From the NCBI RefSeq assembly GCF_000716605.1, contig NZ_JNXE01000037.1, positions 39,958 to 103,957 of the forward strand: a DNA stretch of 64,000 bases, written 5' to 3'. The DNA comes from Streptomyces sp. NRRL F-525 (GTDB lineage: Bacteria; Actinomycetota; Actinomycetes; Streptomycetales; Streptomycetaceae). The position numbers were made by a program, and so were the translations under genes. Under the pieces are notes generated by a model. The model saw only the letters and a program-made list of their open reading frames with translations. It was not told where the DNA came from and made no database searches. Below, piece by piece: positions 43,047-51,414 of this stretch (within the stretch, counting starts at the first letter, position 1; the number at the start of each line of letters is the position of its first letter).

Positions 43047-45167
43047 ATGGGCGAGCAGTACGGCGGGGATCACCAGGATTTCCGGGGTGGGAAGTTCAGA
43101 GGGCCGTTCACCGCGAAGAAGGTGGAGTACCACCGGCATGGGCCGGCGCCCACCGCGTTGGATGCCCTGCCTCCGAAGGCGGCTGGGTTCACCGGTCGCC
43201 GTGACCAACTCGGGGAACTGCTCAGCGCGTTCGACCCGGATGGGGGTGAAGCGCCGGGTGCCGTGTTGGTCGCTGCGGTGTCCGGGCTCGGCGGTATCGG
43301 CAAGACCGCGCTCGCGGTGGAGGCGGTGCATGCGGCCTGTGGCAACGGGTGGTTCCCGGGTGGGGTGCTCTTCGTCAACTTGCATGGGTACGACGATGAT
43401 CGCCTTACGGCGGAACAGGCGCTGGAGACTCTGCTGAGGGCGCTGGGGACGCCTCCGGAGCACATTCCCAACGGGGTTGATGCGCGGGCTGCGTTGTATC
43501 GATCGGTGCTTGCGGAGCGGGAGCGGGAGTTGGGGGCGGTGCTCGTCCTGGCCGACAACGCGTCCTCGGCGGAGCAGGTGCGTCCGTTGCATCCGGGGGG
43601 TGTGCGGCACCGGCTGCTTGCCACCTCACGGAGCAAGTTGCCTCAACTGGGGGCGCGGCTGCTGGCGTTGGGGGAGCTGAGTCCGGAAGAGGCGTACGAC
43701 CTTCTGGACCGGGCGTTGCGGATCGCCGCGCGGGATGATGCGAGGGTGGCGAATGAGAGGGAGGCGGCTGCTGAACTCGCCTTGCTGTGTGGGTACTTGC
43801 CCCTGGCGCTTCAGATCGCCGCTGCCTTGCTCGTTCTCGACCGGGACAAGCCAGTGGCCGAACTCGTGGCGGAACTGGCCGAGTCGGGTGACCGGCTCCA
43901 GCACCTTGATGACGGTGAGCGCAGTGTGCGGGCCGCCTTTGACCTGTCGTACCGGCGTCTGCCGGCTGAGCAGGCCCGGTTGCTGCGGCTGTTGGCTCTG
44001 GCTCCGGGGCCGGAGGTGACGGCCGAGGTCGTCGCTGTGCTGGACGGGGCGGACACGCCGCCAGTGCGTGTGCTCGATGCGTTGTGCCGTGCTCATCTTG
44101 TTGAGCGGGGGAGTGGGCGTGGGCGGTGGCGGTGGCGGTTGCATGACTTGGTGCGGGTGTTCGGGGTGGGTGTGGTTGAGGGGGATGCGGGGTTGTGGGA
44201 GGAGGGGGAGGCGGCGCGGGAGCGGGTGCTGAAGTTCTACTGCCGGTGGGCGAGGGCGGCGGATGGCCGGTTGCGGTGGCTGTCGGGGAGGCCGGAGCCG
44301 GAGCGGTTTATGGATCGGGCGTCGGCGTTGGCGTGGCTGGACGCGGAGCGTGCGGGTCTGGTGGCAGTGATGCAGTGGGCGCTGGAGGAGCGGTACGCGG
44401 ACACAGCGGTAGGGCTGTCGCAGTATCTGGCGGAGTATCTGTACTGGCGGCGTTCTTTCGACGACCTGATCACGGTCTGCGTTGTCGCGCGGGAGGCCGC
44501 GCACCGCGCCGGTAGCCGGGCGGGGGAGGCCAGGGCGTGGAACAACCTCGGCATGGCCCTGCGGGAGACAGGCCGGGCGGAGGAGGCCATCGATGCCCAC
44601 GCGCGCGCTCGCGACCTGCACCAGGCCGTCGGGGACCGCCCCCGCGAGGCCAGCGCGTGGGACAACGTCGGCATCGCCCTGCGGCAGGCGGGCCGGGCGG
44701 AGGAGGCCATCGATGCTCACACGCGCGCTCGCGACCTGTTCCAGGTTGTCGGGGACCGGCTCCGCGGGGCCAGCACGTGGGACAACCTCGGTAGCGCCCT
44801 GCGGCAGGCGGGCCGGGCGGAGGAGGCCATCGATGCTCACACGCGCGCTCGCGACCTGTTCCAGGTCGTAGGGGACCCGCTCCGCGGGGCCATTGCGTGG
44901 AACAACCTCGGCAACGCCCTGTGGGAGGTGGGCCGTGTGGAAGAAGTAGTTGAGGCGTACGAGAAGGCCCTGGAGGGCTTCCGGGAGTTCGAGGACTGGT
45001 ACGGGACGGGCCAGACTCTCTTCAACCTGGCCCTCGCCCACCATCACGCTGCTCGCCCCGCTGAGGCCCGCGCCCACTACCTCCAGTCTGCCGACGCCTA
45101 CACCCGCGCCAACGCCCCCACCGAAGCAGCAGAAGCCCGCACCTGGGCGAACGCCATTACCCCTTAA
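43047..45167 (+). CDS. NLR-like STAND ATPase 1: N-terminal motif, NB-ARC, TPR
   Basis: 706 residues from ATG 43047. The first ~26 residues carry YGGDHQDFRGGKF followed by RGPFTAKKV, closely matching the C-terminal tail of the phosphorylase-like protein at 50463-51335. NB-ARC follows: Walker A GLGGIGKTAL (about 80-89), GVLFVNLHGY, VLVLADNAS (Walker B) and a GLPL-like GYLPLALQIAA. The C-terminus has four TPR-type units of 40 residues (120-bp DNA period from 44535). Related STAND proteins are stress or phage sensors that oligomerise on ligand binding. Stop overlaps the convergent permease gene by 11 bp. Defence or self-signalling is inferred. Confidence 0.88.
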   Translation: MGEQYGGDHQDFRGGKFRGPFTAKKVEYHRHGPAPTALDALPPKAAGFTGRRDQLGELLSAFDPDGGEAPGAVLVAAVSGLGGIGKTALAVEAVHAACGNGWFPGGVLFVNLHGYDDDRLTAEQALETLLRALGTPPEHIPNGVDARAALYRSVLAERERELGAVLVLADNASSAEQVRPLHPGGVRHRLLATSRSKLPQLGARLLALGELSPEEAYDLLDRALRIAARDDARVANEREAAAELALLCGYLPLALQIAAALLVLDRDKPVAELVAELAESGDRLQHLDDGERSVRAAFDLSYRRLPAEQARLLRLLALAPGPEVTAEVVAVLDGADTPPVRVLDALCRAHLVERGSGRGRWRWRLHDLVRVFGVGVVEGDAGLWEEGEAARERVLKFYCRWARAADGRLRWLSGRPEPERFMDRASALAWLDAERAGLVAVMQWALEERYADTAVGLSQYLAEYLYWRRSFDDLITVCVVAREAAHRAGSRAGEARAWNNLGMALRETGRAEEAIDAHARARDLHQAVGDRPREASAWDNVGIALRQAGRAEEAIDAHTRARDLFQVVGDRLRGASTWDNLGSALRQAGRAEEAIDAHTRARDLFQVVGDPLRGAIAWNNLGNALWEVGRVEEVVEAYEKALEGFREFEDWYGTGQTLFNLALAHHHAARPAEARAHYLQSADAYTRANAPTEAAEARTWANAITP
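44535..45014 (+). repeat. Four 120-bp TPR-coding tandem repeats in NLR 1
   Basis: Units start at 44535, 44655, 44775 and 44895 with AWNNLG/AWDNVG/TWDNLG-type openings and the core GRAEEAIDAH-RARDL. The three upstream units are highly similar at DNA level; the last diverges. Confidence 0.85.
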
Positions 45168-45996
45168 CCGCCCCACCCAAAGCAAACCCCCCACCCAACC
45201 GCCTCGCCACCAGCACATACAACAAAATCACCGGCGTCGAATAAACAACGGAAAACGCGGCCAGCTGCCCATAAGCCACCATCCCCCGGTTCCCGAAGAA
45301 CTCATTGATGCTCACGCTCGCCGGCATCTGATCCGGCGTAAGCAGCAGCATGAACGGAACGAAGAAGTTCCCCCACATCATCACGAACGAGAAGACGGTC
45401 ACCACCGCGACCCCCGGCCCCATCAGCGGAAGAACAATCCGCACCAGCGACTGAAGTGACGACGCGCCGTCGGTCCACGCAGCCTCCTCCAACTCCTTCG
45501 GTACGCCGTCCATGAAGTTCTTCATCAGCCAGATGGCGAACGGGAGTTGGGACGCGGCGAAGAAGAAGATCGTGCCCTGCATGGTGTCGATGAGGTTCAC
45601 CTGCACGAACAACGCGTACACCGGCACCATGATCGCGGTGATCGGAAGGCTCGTCGCGAAGAGGATCGTCAGGAGGAACGGGCGGTTCAGGCGCGACCGG
45701 AACCGGGACAGCGGATACGCCGCCAGCGCCGCGCACACCACCGTCAGCAGCGTCCCGAACCCGCACAGGATCAGGCTGTTGAGCAGGGGCGTGAAGGTGA
45801 TGTCCGAGTTCAGGATCGCGTGGAAGTTGTCCAGGGTCAGGCCGTCGGGGGCCTTCACCTTGAGGTCCGCGTGGGCGTCGAGGGACGACAGGACCACCCA
45901 GAGCAGCGGCAGCGCGAACGTCGCCGCGACCACCAGCAGCCCCGCGTCCGCCGCCAGGCGTCGGCTCGTGCGGCGGGAGGAGAGGGTGAGTGCCAT
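45157..45996 (-). CDS. Carbohydrate ABC transporter permease (MalG type)
   Basis: 279-residue inner-membrane subunit with six helices. The EAA loop LEEAAWTDGASSLQSLVRIVLPLMGPG docks the ATPase. It starts 3 nt after the stop of the MalF-type permease. No ATPase gene is in the operon, as is usual for Streptomyces sugar importers that share the MsiK ATPase. Confidence 0.93.
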   Translation of the reverse strand: MALTLSSRRTSRRLAADAGLLVVAATFALPLLWVVLSSLDAHADLKVKAPDGLTLDNFHAILNSDITFTPLLNSLILCGFGTLLTVVCAALAAYPLSRFRSRLNRPFLLTILFATSLPITAIMVPVYALFVQVNLIDTMQGTIFFFAASQLPFAIWLMKNFMDGVPKELEEAAWTDGASSLQSLVRIVLPLMGPGVAVVTVFSFVMMWGNFFVPFMLLLTPDQMPASVSINEFFGNRGMVAYGQLAAFSVVYSTPVILLYVLVARRLGGGFALGGAVKG

Positions 45997-45999
45997 GGG

Positions 46000-46953
46000 T
46001 CAGACCTCCGTTCGCAGCAGGCGCATGTAGATCACCGAGAAGAGCGAGCCGACCAGGAGCAGGAGCAGCGCGACCGCCGTGGCGTAGCCGATCATGCTGT
46101 TCTGGAAGGCCTGTTCGTACATGTAGAGGGGGAGGGTCTGGCTCTTGTTTCCCGGGCCGCCTCGCGTCATCACCCAGATCAGGCCGAAGACGGACAGGGT
46201 CTGCAGCGTGTTCAGCATCAGGTTCGTGCCGATCGAACGGCGGATCATCGGCAGCGTGATGTGCCACATCCGCCGCCAGCCGCTCGCGCCGTCGACCTCC
46301 GCCGCCTCCGTTATCTCCTTGGGGATCTCGTTCAGGGCGGCTGAGTACACCAGCATCGAGAAGGCCGTTCCCCGCCACACGTTCGCGAACGACACCGCCA
46401 GGATCGGAAGCGTGAACAGCCAGTTCTGGGACGGGAGATGGAGCCAGTCCAGGATGGCGTTCAGGGTGCCCTCGCGGCGGAAGAAGGCGTAGAGGAGGAA
46501 GCCCGCTACGACCTCCGGGAGTACCCATGCCGTGATCACGATCGCGCCCGTGAGCGTGCGCACCGGTTTCGACGCGCGCTGCATCAGCGCCGCTAGGCCC
46601 AGGCCGATCGTGTTCTGGCCGATCAGGGACGACAGGACCGTGAACACCAGTGTCAGCCATACGGCGTTGAGGAATTCCGAGTCCTTGAAGGCCGTGCGGA
46701 AATTCGCGAAGCCTACGAAGGAGGGGTGGGCCTGACCGGTGAGTTGGAGGTTGGTGAAGGCGATGTAGGCGCAGTAGCCGATCGGGACGGCCAGGAAGAG
46801 GAGCAGGAGGACCACGGCGGGGGAGAGGGGGAGGAGGCGCGTGAGGGTTTGGGTGAACGGGCGTTTGGAGGTGGGGAGTTGGGGTTCCGGGGCCGCCGGG
46901 CCCGGGGGGACTTCCCTCACGCCCGGGCCCGTGTGCTGCGGTGCTGTCGTCAT
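46000..46953 (-). CDS. Carbohydrate ABC transporter permease (MalF type)
   Basis: 317 residues from ATG 46953; the first ~35 are a Pro-rich cytosolic tail. Six helices, with the EAA motif ITEAAEVDGASGWRRMWHITLPMIR. The pair with the MalG-type protein and the binding protein upstream forms an oligosaccharide importer. The sugar is not predictable; no glycosidase or LacI regulator is adjacent. Confidence 0.93.
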   Translation of the reverse strand: MTTAPQHTGPGVREVPPGPAAPEPQLPTSKRPFTQTLTRLLPLSPAVVLLLLFLAVPIGYCAYIAFTNLQLTGQAHPSFVGFANFRTAFKDSEFLNAVWLTLVFTVLSSLIGQNTIGLGLAALMQRASKPVRTLTGAIVITAWVLPEVVAGFLLYAFFRREGTLNAILDWLHLPSQNWLFTLPILAVSFANVWRGTAFSMLVYSAALNEIPKEITEAAEVDGASGWRRMWHITLPMIRRSIGTNLMLNTLQTLSVFGLIWVMTRGGPGNKSQTLPLYMYEQAFQNSMIGYATAVALLLLLVGSLFSVIYMRLLRTEV

Positions 46954-46969
46954 CGGCGGTCGCCGCCGT

Positions 46970-48364
46970 TCATTTCTCGGTGACCTGGTTGTCCGTGGCC
47001 GACTTGAGCTCGTCGTCGTACGAACTCGCCGCCTTGTCCACCGACATGTCACCCGTCGTCACGCCCTCCATCGCCTCCTGGATGGCGGTGGAGACCTTCG
47101 GGTACGCCGGGTAGGCGGGACGGTAGTGCGTGCTCGCGACCAGGTCCGTGAAGAACTTGATGCCGGGCTGGGCGGTCGCGTAGGCGGGGTCGGCGGCGAC
47201 GTCCTTCCGCACGGAGATACCGGAGTTGGCGATGTACCACTTCTCCGCGTTCGCCTTCGTCTGCATCGTCTTGATGAAGTCGAAGGCGAGGTCCGGGTTG
47301 CCGGCCTTGGAGGGGATCGCCCAGGTCCAGCCGCCGGACATGCTCACCTTGCCGGGCGCCTGGCCGTTCTGCGTCGGCATGTACGCGAGACCCAACTCCT
47401 TTGACCAGTCCGGCCATTCGTGCCCGCTGCCCTTCAACCAGGCCTGGGGCAGCCACGATCCGTCCAGCGCGATGCCGAGTTTGCCCTTGGGGAGCAGTTC
47501 ACCGGCCACGTAGGTCTGGATGTTGGGGTCGAGGGCGTCGGACACGTCCGGGCCGAGCTTCTCCTTGTACACCGTGTGCACGAAGGAGAGCGCGTCCTTG
47601 AAACCCTGGCCGCCGGCGATCCACTTCTTCGACGACTTGTCGTAAAGGGGGTCCGTGGAGCCGTCGTTGGTGCCGTAGAGCAGCATCTCGAAGCCCTGCA
47701 TGGTCGCGGCCTCGCCGGCAGGTTTCCCCGTGTAGACGTTGAGCGGGGTGACGTTAGGGACCTTCTGCTTGATCGTGCGGGCCGCGGCGAGGACGTCGTC
47801 CCACGTCTTCGGCTGCCAATTCGCGGGCAGACCCGCCTTCTTGAAGATCCCCTTGTCGAACCAGAGGCCTCGGGTGTCCGTCCCGTCCGGCACGCCGTAC
47901 GTCTTGCCGTCCTCGGCCTTGGCGGCGGACTTCGCCGTGTCGATGAACTGGTTCCAGTCCGGCCACTTGTTGAGGTACGAGTCGAGGGGCTTGAGGTAGC
48001 CGGAGGTGATGTCGCTGTTGATGAGGAACGTGTCCTCGTAGACCAGGTCCGGGGCGGTCTTCGGCGAGCGGAGCATCTGCTGGAGCTTGGTGTAGTACTC
48101 CGAGTCCGGGGCCTTGATCGGGACGAGCTCGACCTTCTTGCCGGGGTACTGCTTCTCGAACTGCTTCTTCATGTCGGCGAGGTAGGTGTCCATCACCTTG
48201 ATGGAGTTGTCCGTCGACTGTTTGAAGGAGATCTTGACTGTGTCGGGGCTGCTGCCGGAGCCGCTGCTGCAGGCGGTGAGGGCGGTCGCGGCGAGGGCGA
48301 GAGCAACTAGCGGCGTGAGTACGGCAGTTCGGTGGGGGCGGGCGGCGGTGGGGCGCACGGGCAT
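46970..48364 (-). CDS. Sugar-binding lipoprotein of ABC importer
   Basis: 464-residue family-1 extracellular solute-binding protein. Signal and lipobox: VLTPLVALALAATALTAC with the acylated Cys near residue 32. The mature protein has the two-lobe pattern (APDLVYEDTFLINSDITSGYLKPLD, GVPDGTDTRGLWFDKGIFKKAGLP, MSGGWTWAIPSKAGNPDLAFDFIK), indicating carbohydrate binding. First gene of the operon; the promoter must lie in the 72 bp between its start and the NLR 2 stop. Corresponds by position to the SCO5428-5430 transporter. Confidence 0.93.
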   Translation of the reverse strand: MPVRPTAARPHRTAVLTPLVALALAATALTACSSGSGSSPDTVKISFKQSTDNSIKVMDTYLADMKKQFEKQYPGKKVELVPIKAPDSEYYTKLQQMLRSPKTAPDLVYEDTFLINSDITSGYLKPLDSYLNKWPDWNQFIDTAKSAAKAEDGKTYGVPDGTDTRGLWFDKGIFKKAGLPANWQPKTWDDVLAAARTIKQKVPNVTPLNVYTGKPAGEAATMQGFEMLLYGTNDGSTDPLYDKSSKKWIAGGQGFKDALSFVHTVYKEKLGPDVSDALDPNIQTYVAGELLPKGKLGIALDGSWLPQAWLKGSGHEWPDWSKELGLAYMPTQNGQAPGKVSMSGGWTWAIPSKAGNPDLAFDFIKTMQTKANAEKWYIANSGISVRKDVAADPAYATAQPGIKFFTDLVASTHYRPAYPAYPKVSTAIQEAMEGVTTGDMSVDKAASSYDDELKSATDNQVTEK

Positions 48365-48436
48365 GACCTCCTACGGGCTCACTACGTTGTGGCCTGGGCG
48401 GATGGCTGCCCGGTGAAGGTAAGTGGAGTGGTCTAG

Positions 48437-50446
48437 TCAGGTCAATGCGTCTGCGTCGGATTGGGCTTCGGCGGCTTCGGCGGGGGCGTTGGCTCGGGTG
48501 TAGGCGTCGGCGGCCTGGAGGTAGTGGGTGCGGGCTTCGGCGGGGCGGGCGGCTTGCTGGTGGGCGCGGGCCAGGTTGGAGAGGGTCTGGCCTGCCCGGT
48601 ACCAGTCGTCGAACTCCCGGTAGCCCTCCAGGGCCTTCTCGTACGCCTCAATTGCCTTTTCCACACGGCCCGTGGCACGCAGCAGGGTAGCGCCGAGGTT
48701 GTTCCACGCCATGGCTTCGCCGTAGCGGTCTCCGACAGCCTGGTACAGATCGCGGGCGCGGGTGTGGGCGTCGATGGCTTCCCCCGCCCGGCCCGCCTGC
48801 CGCAGGGCGATGCCGAGATTGCCCCACGCGATGGCCTCACGGAGGCGGTCCCCGATGGCCTGGAACAGGTCGCGGGCGCGGGTGTGGGCGTCGACGGCCT
48901 CCTCCGCTTGGCCTGCCTCCTGCAGGGCGTTGCCGAGGTTGTCCCACGTGCTGGCCTCGCGGTGGCGGTCCCCGATGGCCTGGAACAGGTCGCGGGCGCG
49001 GGTGTGGGCGTCGATGGCCTCCTCCGCTTGGCCCGTCTCCCTCAGCGCGTTGCCGAGGTTGTTCCACGCGGTGGCCTCCCCCACCTGGTTACCGGCGAGG
49101 TGGGCGGCCTCCCGGGCGACACCGCACACCGTGATCTTGTCGTCGAAAGAACGCCGCCAGTCCAGATAGTCTGACAGGCGCTGCGACAGCCGCACCGCCG
49201 TGTCCGCGTACCGCTCCTCCCGCGCCCACTGCACCGCCGCCACCAGCCCTGCCCGCTCGCCGTCAAACCACGCCAACGCCCCCACCCGATCCGCAAAGCG
49301 TTCCGGCACAGGCATCCCCGGCAGCCACCGCAAGCGGTCGTCCGCCGCGTCCGCCCACCAGAGGTAGAACTCCAGCACCCGCTCCCGCGCGGCCTCCCCC
49401 TCCTCCCACAACCCCGCATCCCCCTTGACAACACCCACCCCGAACGCCCGTACCAGGTCATGCAACCGCCACCGCACGTCCGCTCCTCCTGGAACAGGCG
49501 TCACAAGGTGGGCTGCCGCGAGCTCTTCGAGCAAGGGGAACGTCCGATCGACGCCGAGGTCCGCCATTGCAGCGGCCGTTTCGCTGCCGACTTCGGTTGC
49601 CGGAGCCAAGGCGAGCAGACGCAGCAATTTGGCTTGCTCAGACGGCAGTTGCCGGTACGCCGCTTCGAAGACCGGACGGATTCCCACAGCCGCCGTCACG
49701 TCCTCGGCACCCCGCAACTCGTTCACGAGGGAGACGACGGAACGGTGGCGGCGCTTACGCAGCATGCCGGCGGTGATCCTCAGAGCGAGCGGGTGGCGGC
49801 CGCAGAGCGTGGCGAGCTCCGAGACCGCCTCCGGTTCGCGCGTCGCCCGATCGTCGGCGCGGTCGCTGAGCCGCAAGGACCTGTCGATGAGGTCTGCGGC
49901 ATCCTCCGCGTTGAGCACATCGAGGTCGATCAGCTGAGCGTCCAGTTCGGTGAGCCGGTCCCGGGAGGTGACCAGCACCCGATGATGATCCGTCCCTGGC
50001 ACGAGCGGCATCACCTGCCCGGGATCCGAGGCGTTGTCGAGCAGCAACAACATGGGCCGCTGCTCCCCGGCCAACAGCCGCCGATACAACCCGTACTGCC
50101 CCGCCACCGTCTGCGGAAGATCCGCCCCCCGCACCCCCATCCCGTCCAACAGCGCGACCACCGCCTGATCCGCCGTAACGGGATCCTCGTCGTACCCCCG
50201 AAAGTCGACGAACAACGTCCCGCCCGGAAACCACCCGTCCCTGACCGCCTGATGGGCCGCACACAACGCCAACGACGTCTTCCCGATCCCGCCAAGACCG
50301 GACACCGCGCAGATCACCACCGGCAGTTCGGACTCCGCGGCCGGGTCCAGTACGGGATACAGCCGAGCCAAGTCCTCGTCCCGGCCGGTGAACCCCGCAG
50401 GCACCGCAGGCAATGCGGCCGTGGCAACCGGCACCGGCCCATGCAC
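48437..50446 (-). CDS. NLR-like STAND ATPase 2: NB-ARC and TPR
   Basis: 669 residues from the GTG at 50446 (VHGPVPVATAALPAVPAGFTGR), 16 nt after the stop of the phosphorylase-like gene. NB-ARC: Walker A GLGGIGKTSL (about 50-59), TLFVDFRGYDED, MLLLLDNASDPG (Walker B) and RHPLALRITAG. The C-terminus has TPR units of 40 residues with the same 120-bp period as NLR 1, and the second half is about three-quarters identical in protein to NLR 1, while the NB-ARC parts differ more. It lacks NLR 1's N-terminal motif; that motif ends the preceding gene instead. A +1 frame change near 50470 would fuse the two. Confidence 0.86.
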   Translation of the reverse strand: MHGPVPVATAALPAVPAGFTGRDEDLARLYPVLDPAAESELPVVICAVSGLGGIGKTSLALCAAHQAVRDGWFPGGTLFVDFRGYDEDPVTADQAVVALLDGMGVRGADLPQTVAGQYGLYRRLLAGEQRPMLLLLDNASDPGQVMPLVPGTDHHRVLVTSRDRLTELDAQLIDLDVLNAEDAADLIDRSLRLSDRADDRATREPEAVSELATLCGRHPLALRITAGMLRKRRHRSVVSLVNELRGAEDVTAAVGIRPVFEAAYRQLPSEQAKLLRLLALAPATEVGSETAAAMADLGVDRTFPLLEELAAAHLVTPVPGGADVRWRLHDLVRAFGVGVVKGDAGLWEEGEAARERVLEFYLWWADAADDRLRWLPGMPVPERFADRVGALAWFDGERAGLVAAVQWAREERYADTAVRLSQRLSDYLDWRRSFDDKITVCGVAREAAHLAGNQVGEATAWNNLGNALRETGQAEEAIDAHTRARDLFQAIGDRHREASTWDNLGNALQEAGQAEEAVDAHTRARDLFQAIGDRLREAIAWGNLGIALRQAGRAGEAIDAHTRARDLYQAVGDRYGEAMAWNNLGATLLRATGRVEKAIEAYEKALEGYREFDDWYRAGQTLSNLARAHQQAARPAEARTHYLQAADAYTRANAPAEAAEAQSDADALT
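48600..49080 (-). repeat. 120-bp TPR-coding tandem repeats in NLR 2
   Basis: Four units with a 120-bp period (visible as recurring GCCGAGGTTGTTCCACGCG-type strings near 48700, 48820, 48940 and 49060). They are close in DNA sequence to the NLR 1 units in inverted orientation. Confidence 0.82.
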
Positions 50447-50462
50447 AGAACCGCGCCCTGAA

Positions 50463-51335
50463 CTACCCTTCCCCGTCCCGCCGTCCCACTTGCTTGGCGA
50501 CGAACGGCCCGTTGAAGGTGCTACCCCGAAAGTCGAGGTGGTCCCCTCCGTACGCGGGCCCGGAATGGGGCCCCTCCTCAGGGTCCTCGGCGCTGCGTGC
50601 ATCCGATGACGCACGCCCTCTGAACGGCCGTAGCTCCCGCAACACCGCCACCACCGCCGCAGCCGCACTCGCCGCAGCCCTGGGCTGCCAACCTGCCCCG
50701 TCCACACGGGACTTGTCGTCGTCGGCTCGATCGCTGATCCCGCGAATCACGAGCGCGTCCCCACCGGCGAGATCGACGGCGCTCACGAACCCCGACCCCT
50801 CCATCTCGATGGCGGCCGCGTCGTTGTAGTTCTTCCGCAGATGTTCTGCCAGCGCGGACTTCGCCGCCGCCAGCACCACATCCCCCGCCGCGATCGGCTT
50901 CAGATGCGCCCGAGGATCATCCCGCAGCGCGTCCCGCGCCGCCGCGGCCAACCGGTGAGAAGCACGCCACGCTTCCGGTCGTACATGGAAACCCTCCGCA
51001 GTCTCCTTGCCGCCGTGCACCGCGTACACCTTGGTCGCCACCACGACATCCCCCAGCGCGATGTCGCTCTTCAGCCCTCCGGCGACTCCGACGAAGAACA
51101 TCGCCTCGGGCTCCAGCCACTCCATCACCCGCTCGGTGAGTGCCGCGGCCGTCAGGTTTCCCTCACCCAGCTCCACCAGCGCGACGGACCAGCCCGTACC
51201 CGGCAACCGTCCCACCTCGGCCCTGGTGCCACGGCGATGCTCGCGCTTGCGAAGGTCCGTAAGGTGACCCCGCACGGCCTTGTACTCCAGCGGCAGCGCG
51301 GTCAGCACCGCGACAGTGGGTTGCAACTCAGGCAT
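50463..51335 (-). CDS. Nucleoside phosphorylase-like effector with C-terminal signalling motif
   Basis: 290 residues from ATG 51335 (GGGAG 8 nt upstream). It has the PNP/MTA-SAH nucleosidase fold: TVAVLTALPLEYKAV at the start, FFVGVAGGLKSDIALGDVVVATKV, AIEMEGSGFVSAV with the substrate-binding Glu, and VIRGISDRADD with the catalytic Asp region. After ~250 residues comes a linker and, at 262-283, YGGDHLDFRGSTF then NGPFVAKQV, nearly the motif that starts NLR 1 (16 of 22 identical). Such domains act as N-terminal effectors of NLR-like proteins in fungi and bacteria, probably depleting a nucleoside metabolite. Followed at once by NLR 2. Confidence 0.87.
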   Translation of the reverse strand: MPELQPTVAVLTALPLEYKAVRGHLTDLRKREHRRGTRAEVGRLPGTGWSVALVELGEGNLTAAALTERVMEWLEPEAMFFVGVAGGLKSDIALGDVVVATKVYAVHGGKETAEGFHVRPEAWRASHRLAAAARDALRDDPRAHLKPIAAGDVVLAAAKSALAEHLRKNYNDAAAIEMEGSGFVSAVDLAGGDALVIRGISDRADDDKSRVDGAGWQPRAAASAAAAVVAVLRELRPFRGRASSDARSAEDPEEGPHSGPAYGGDHLDFRGSTFNGPFVAKQVGRRDGEG

Positions 51336-51414
51336 CTCAGACACTCCCTTAAGGTACTTCCAAGTCGCCTGCGCAGACGCTGTGTTGGCACCACCCGGGG
51401 GAGAGGCGAGGGCA

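Noticed and set aside
44535..45014. Regular repeats in the NLR genes as a possible CRISPR array
   Set aside because: The repeats are in-frame 120-bp coding units of a TPR domain without spacer/repeat structure; no cas genes.
50447..50707. NLR 2 starting further upstream inside the phosphorylase gene
   Set aside because: The in-frame upstream translation (Arg/Gly/Ser-rich) overlaps the effector's conserved motif in another frame and has no homology to NLR 1; the GTG at 50446 matches the NLR linker.
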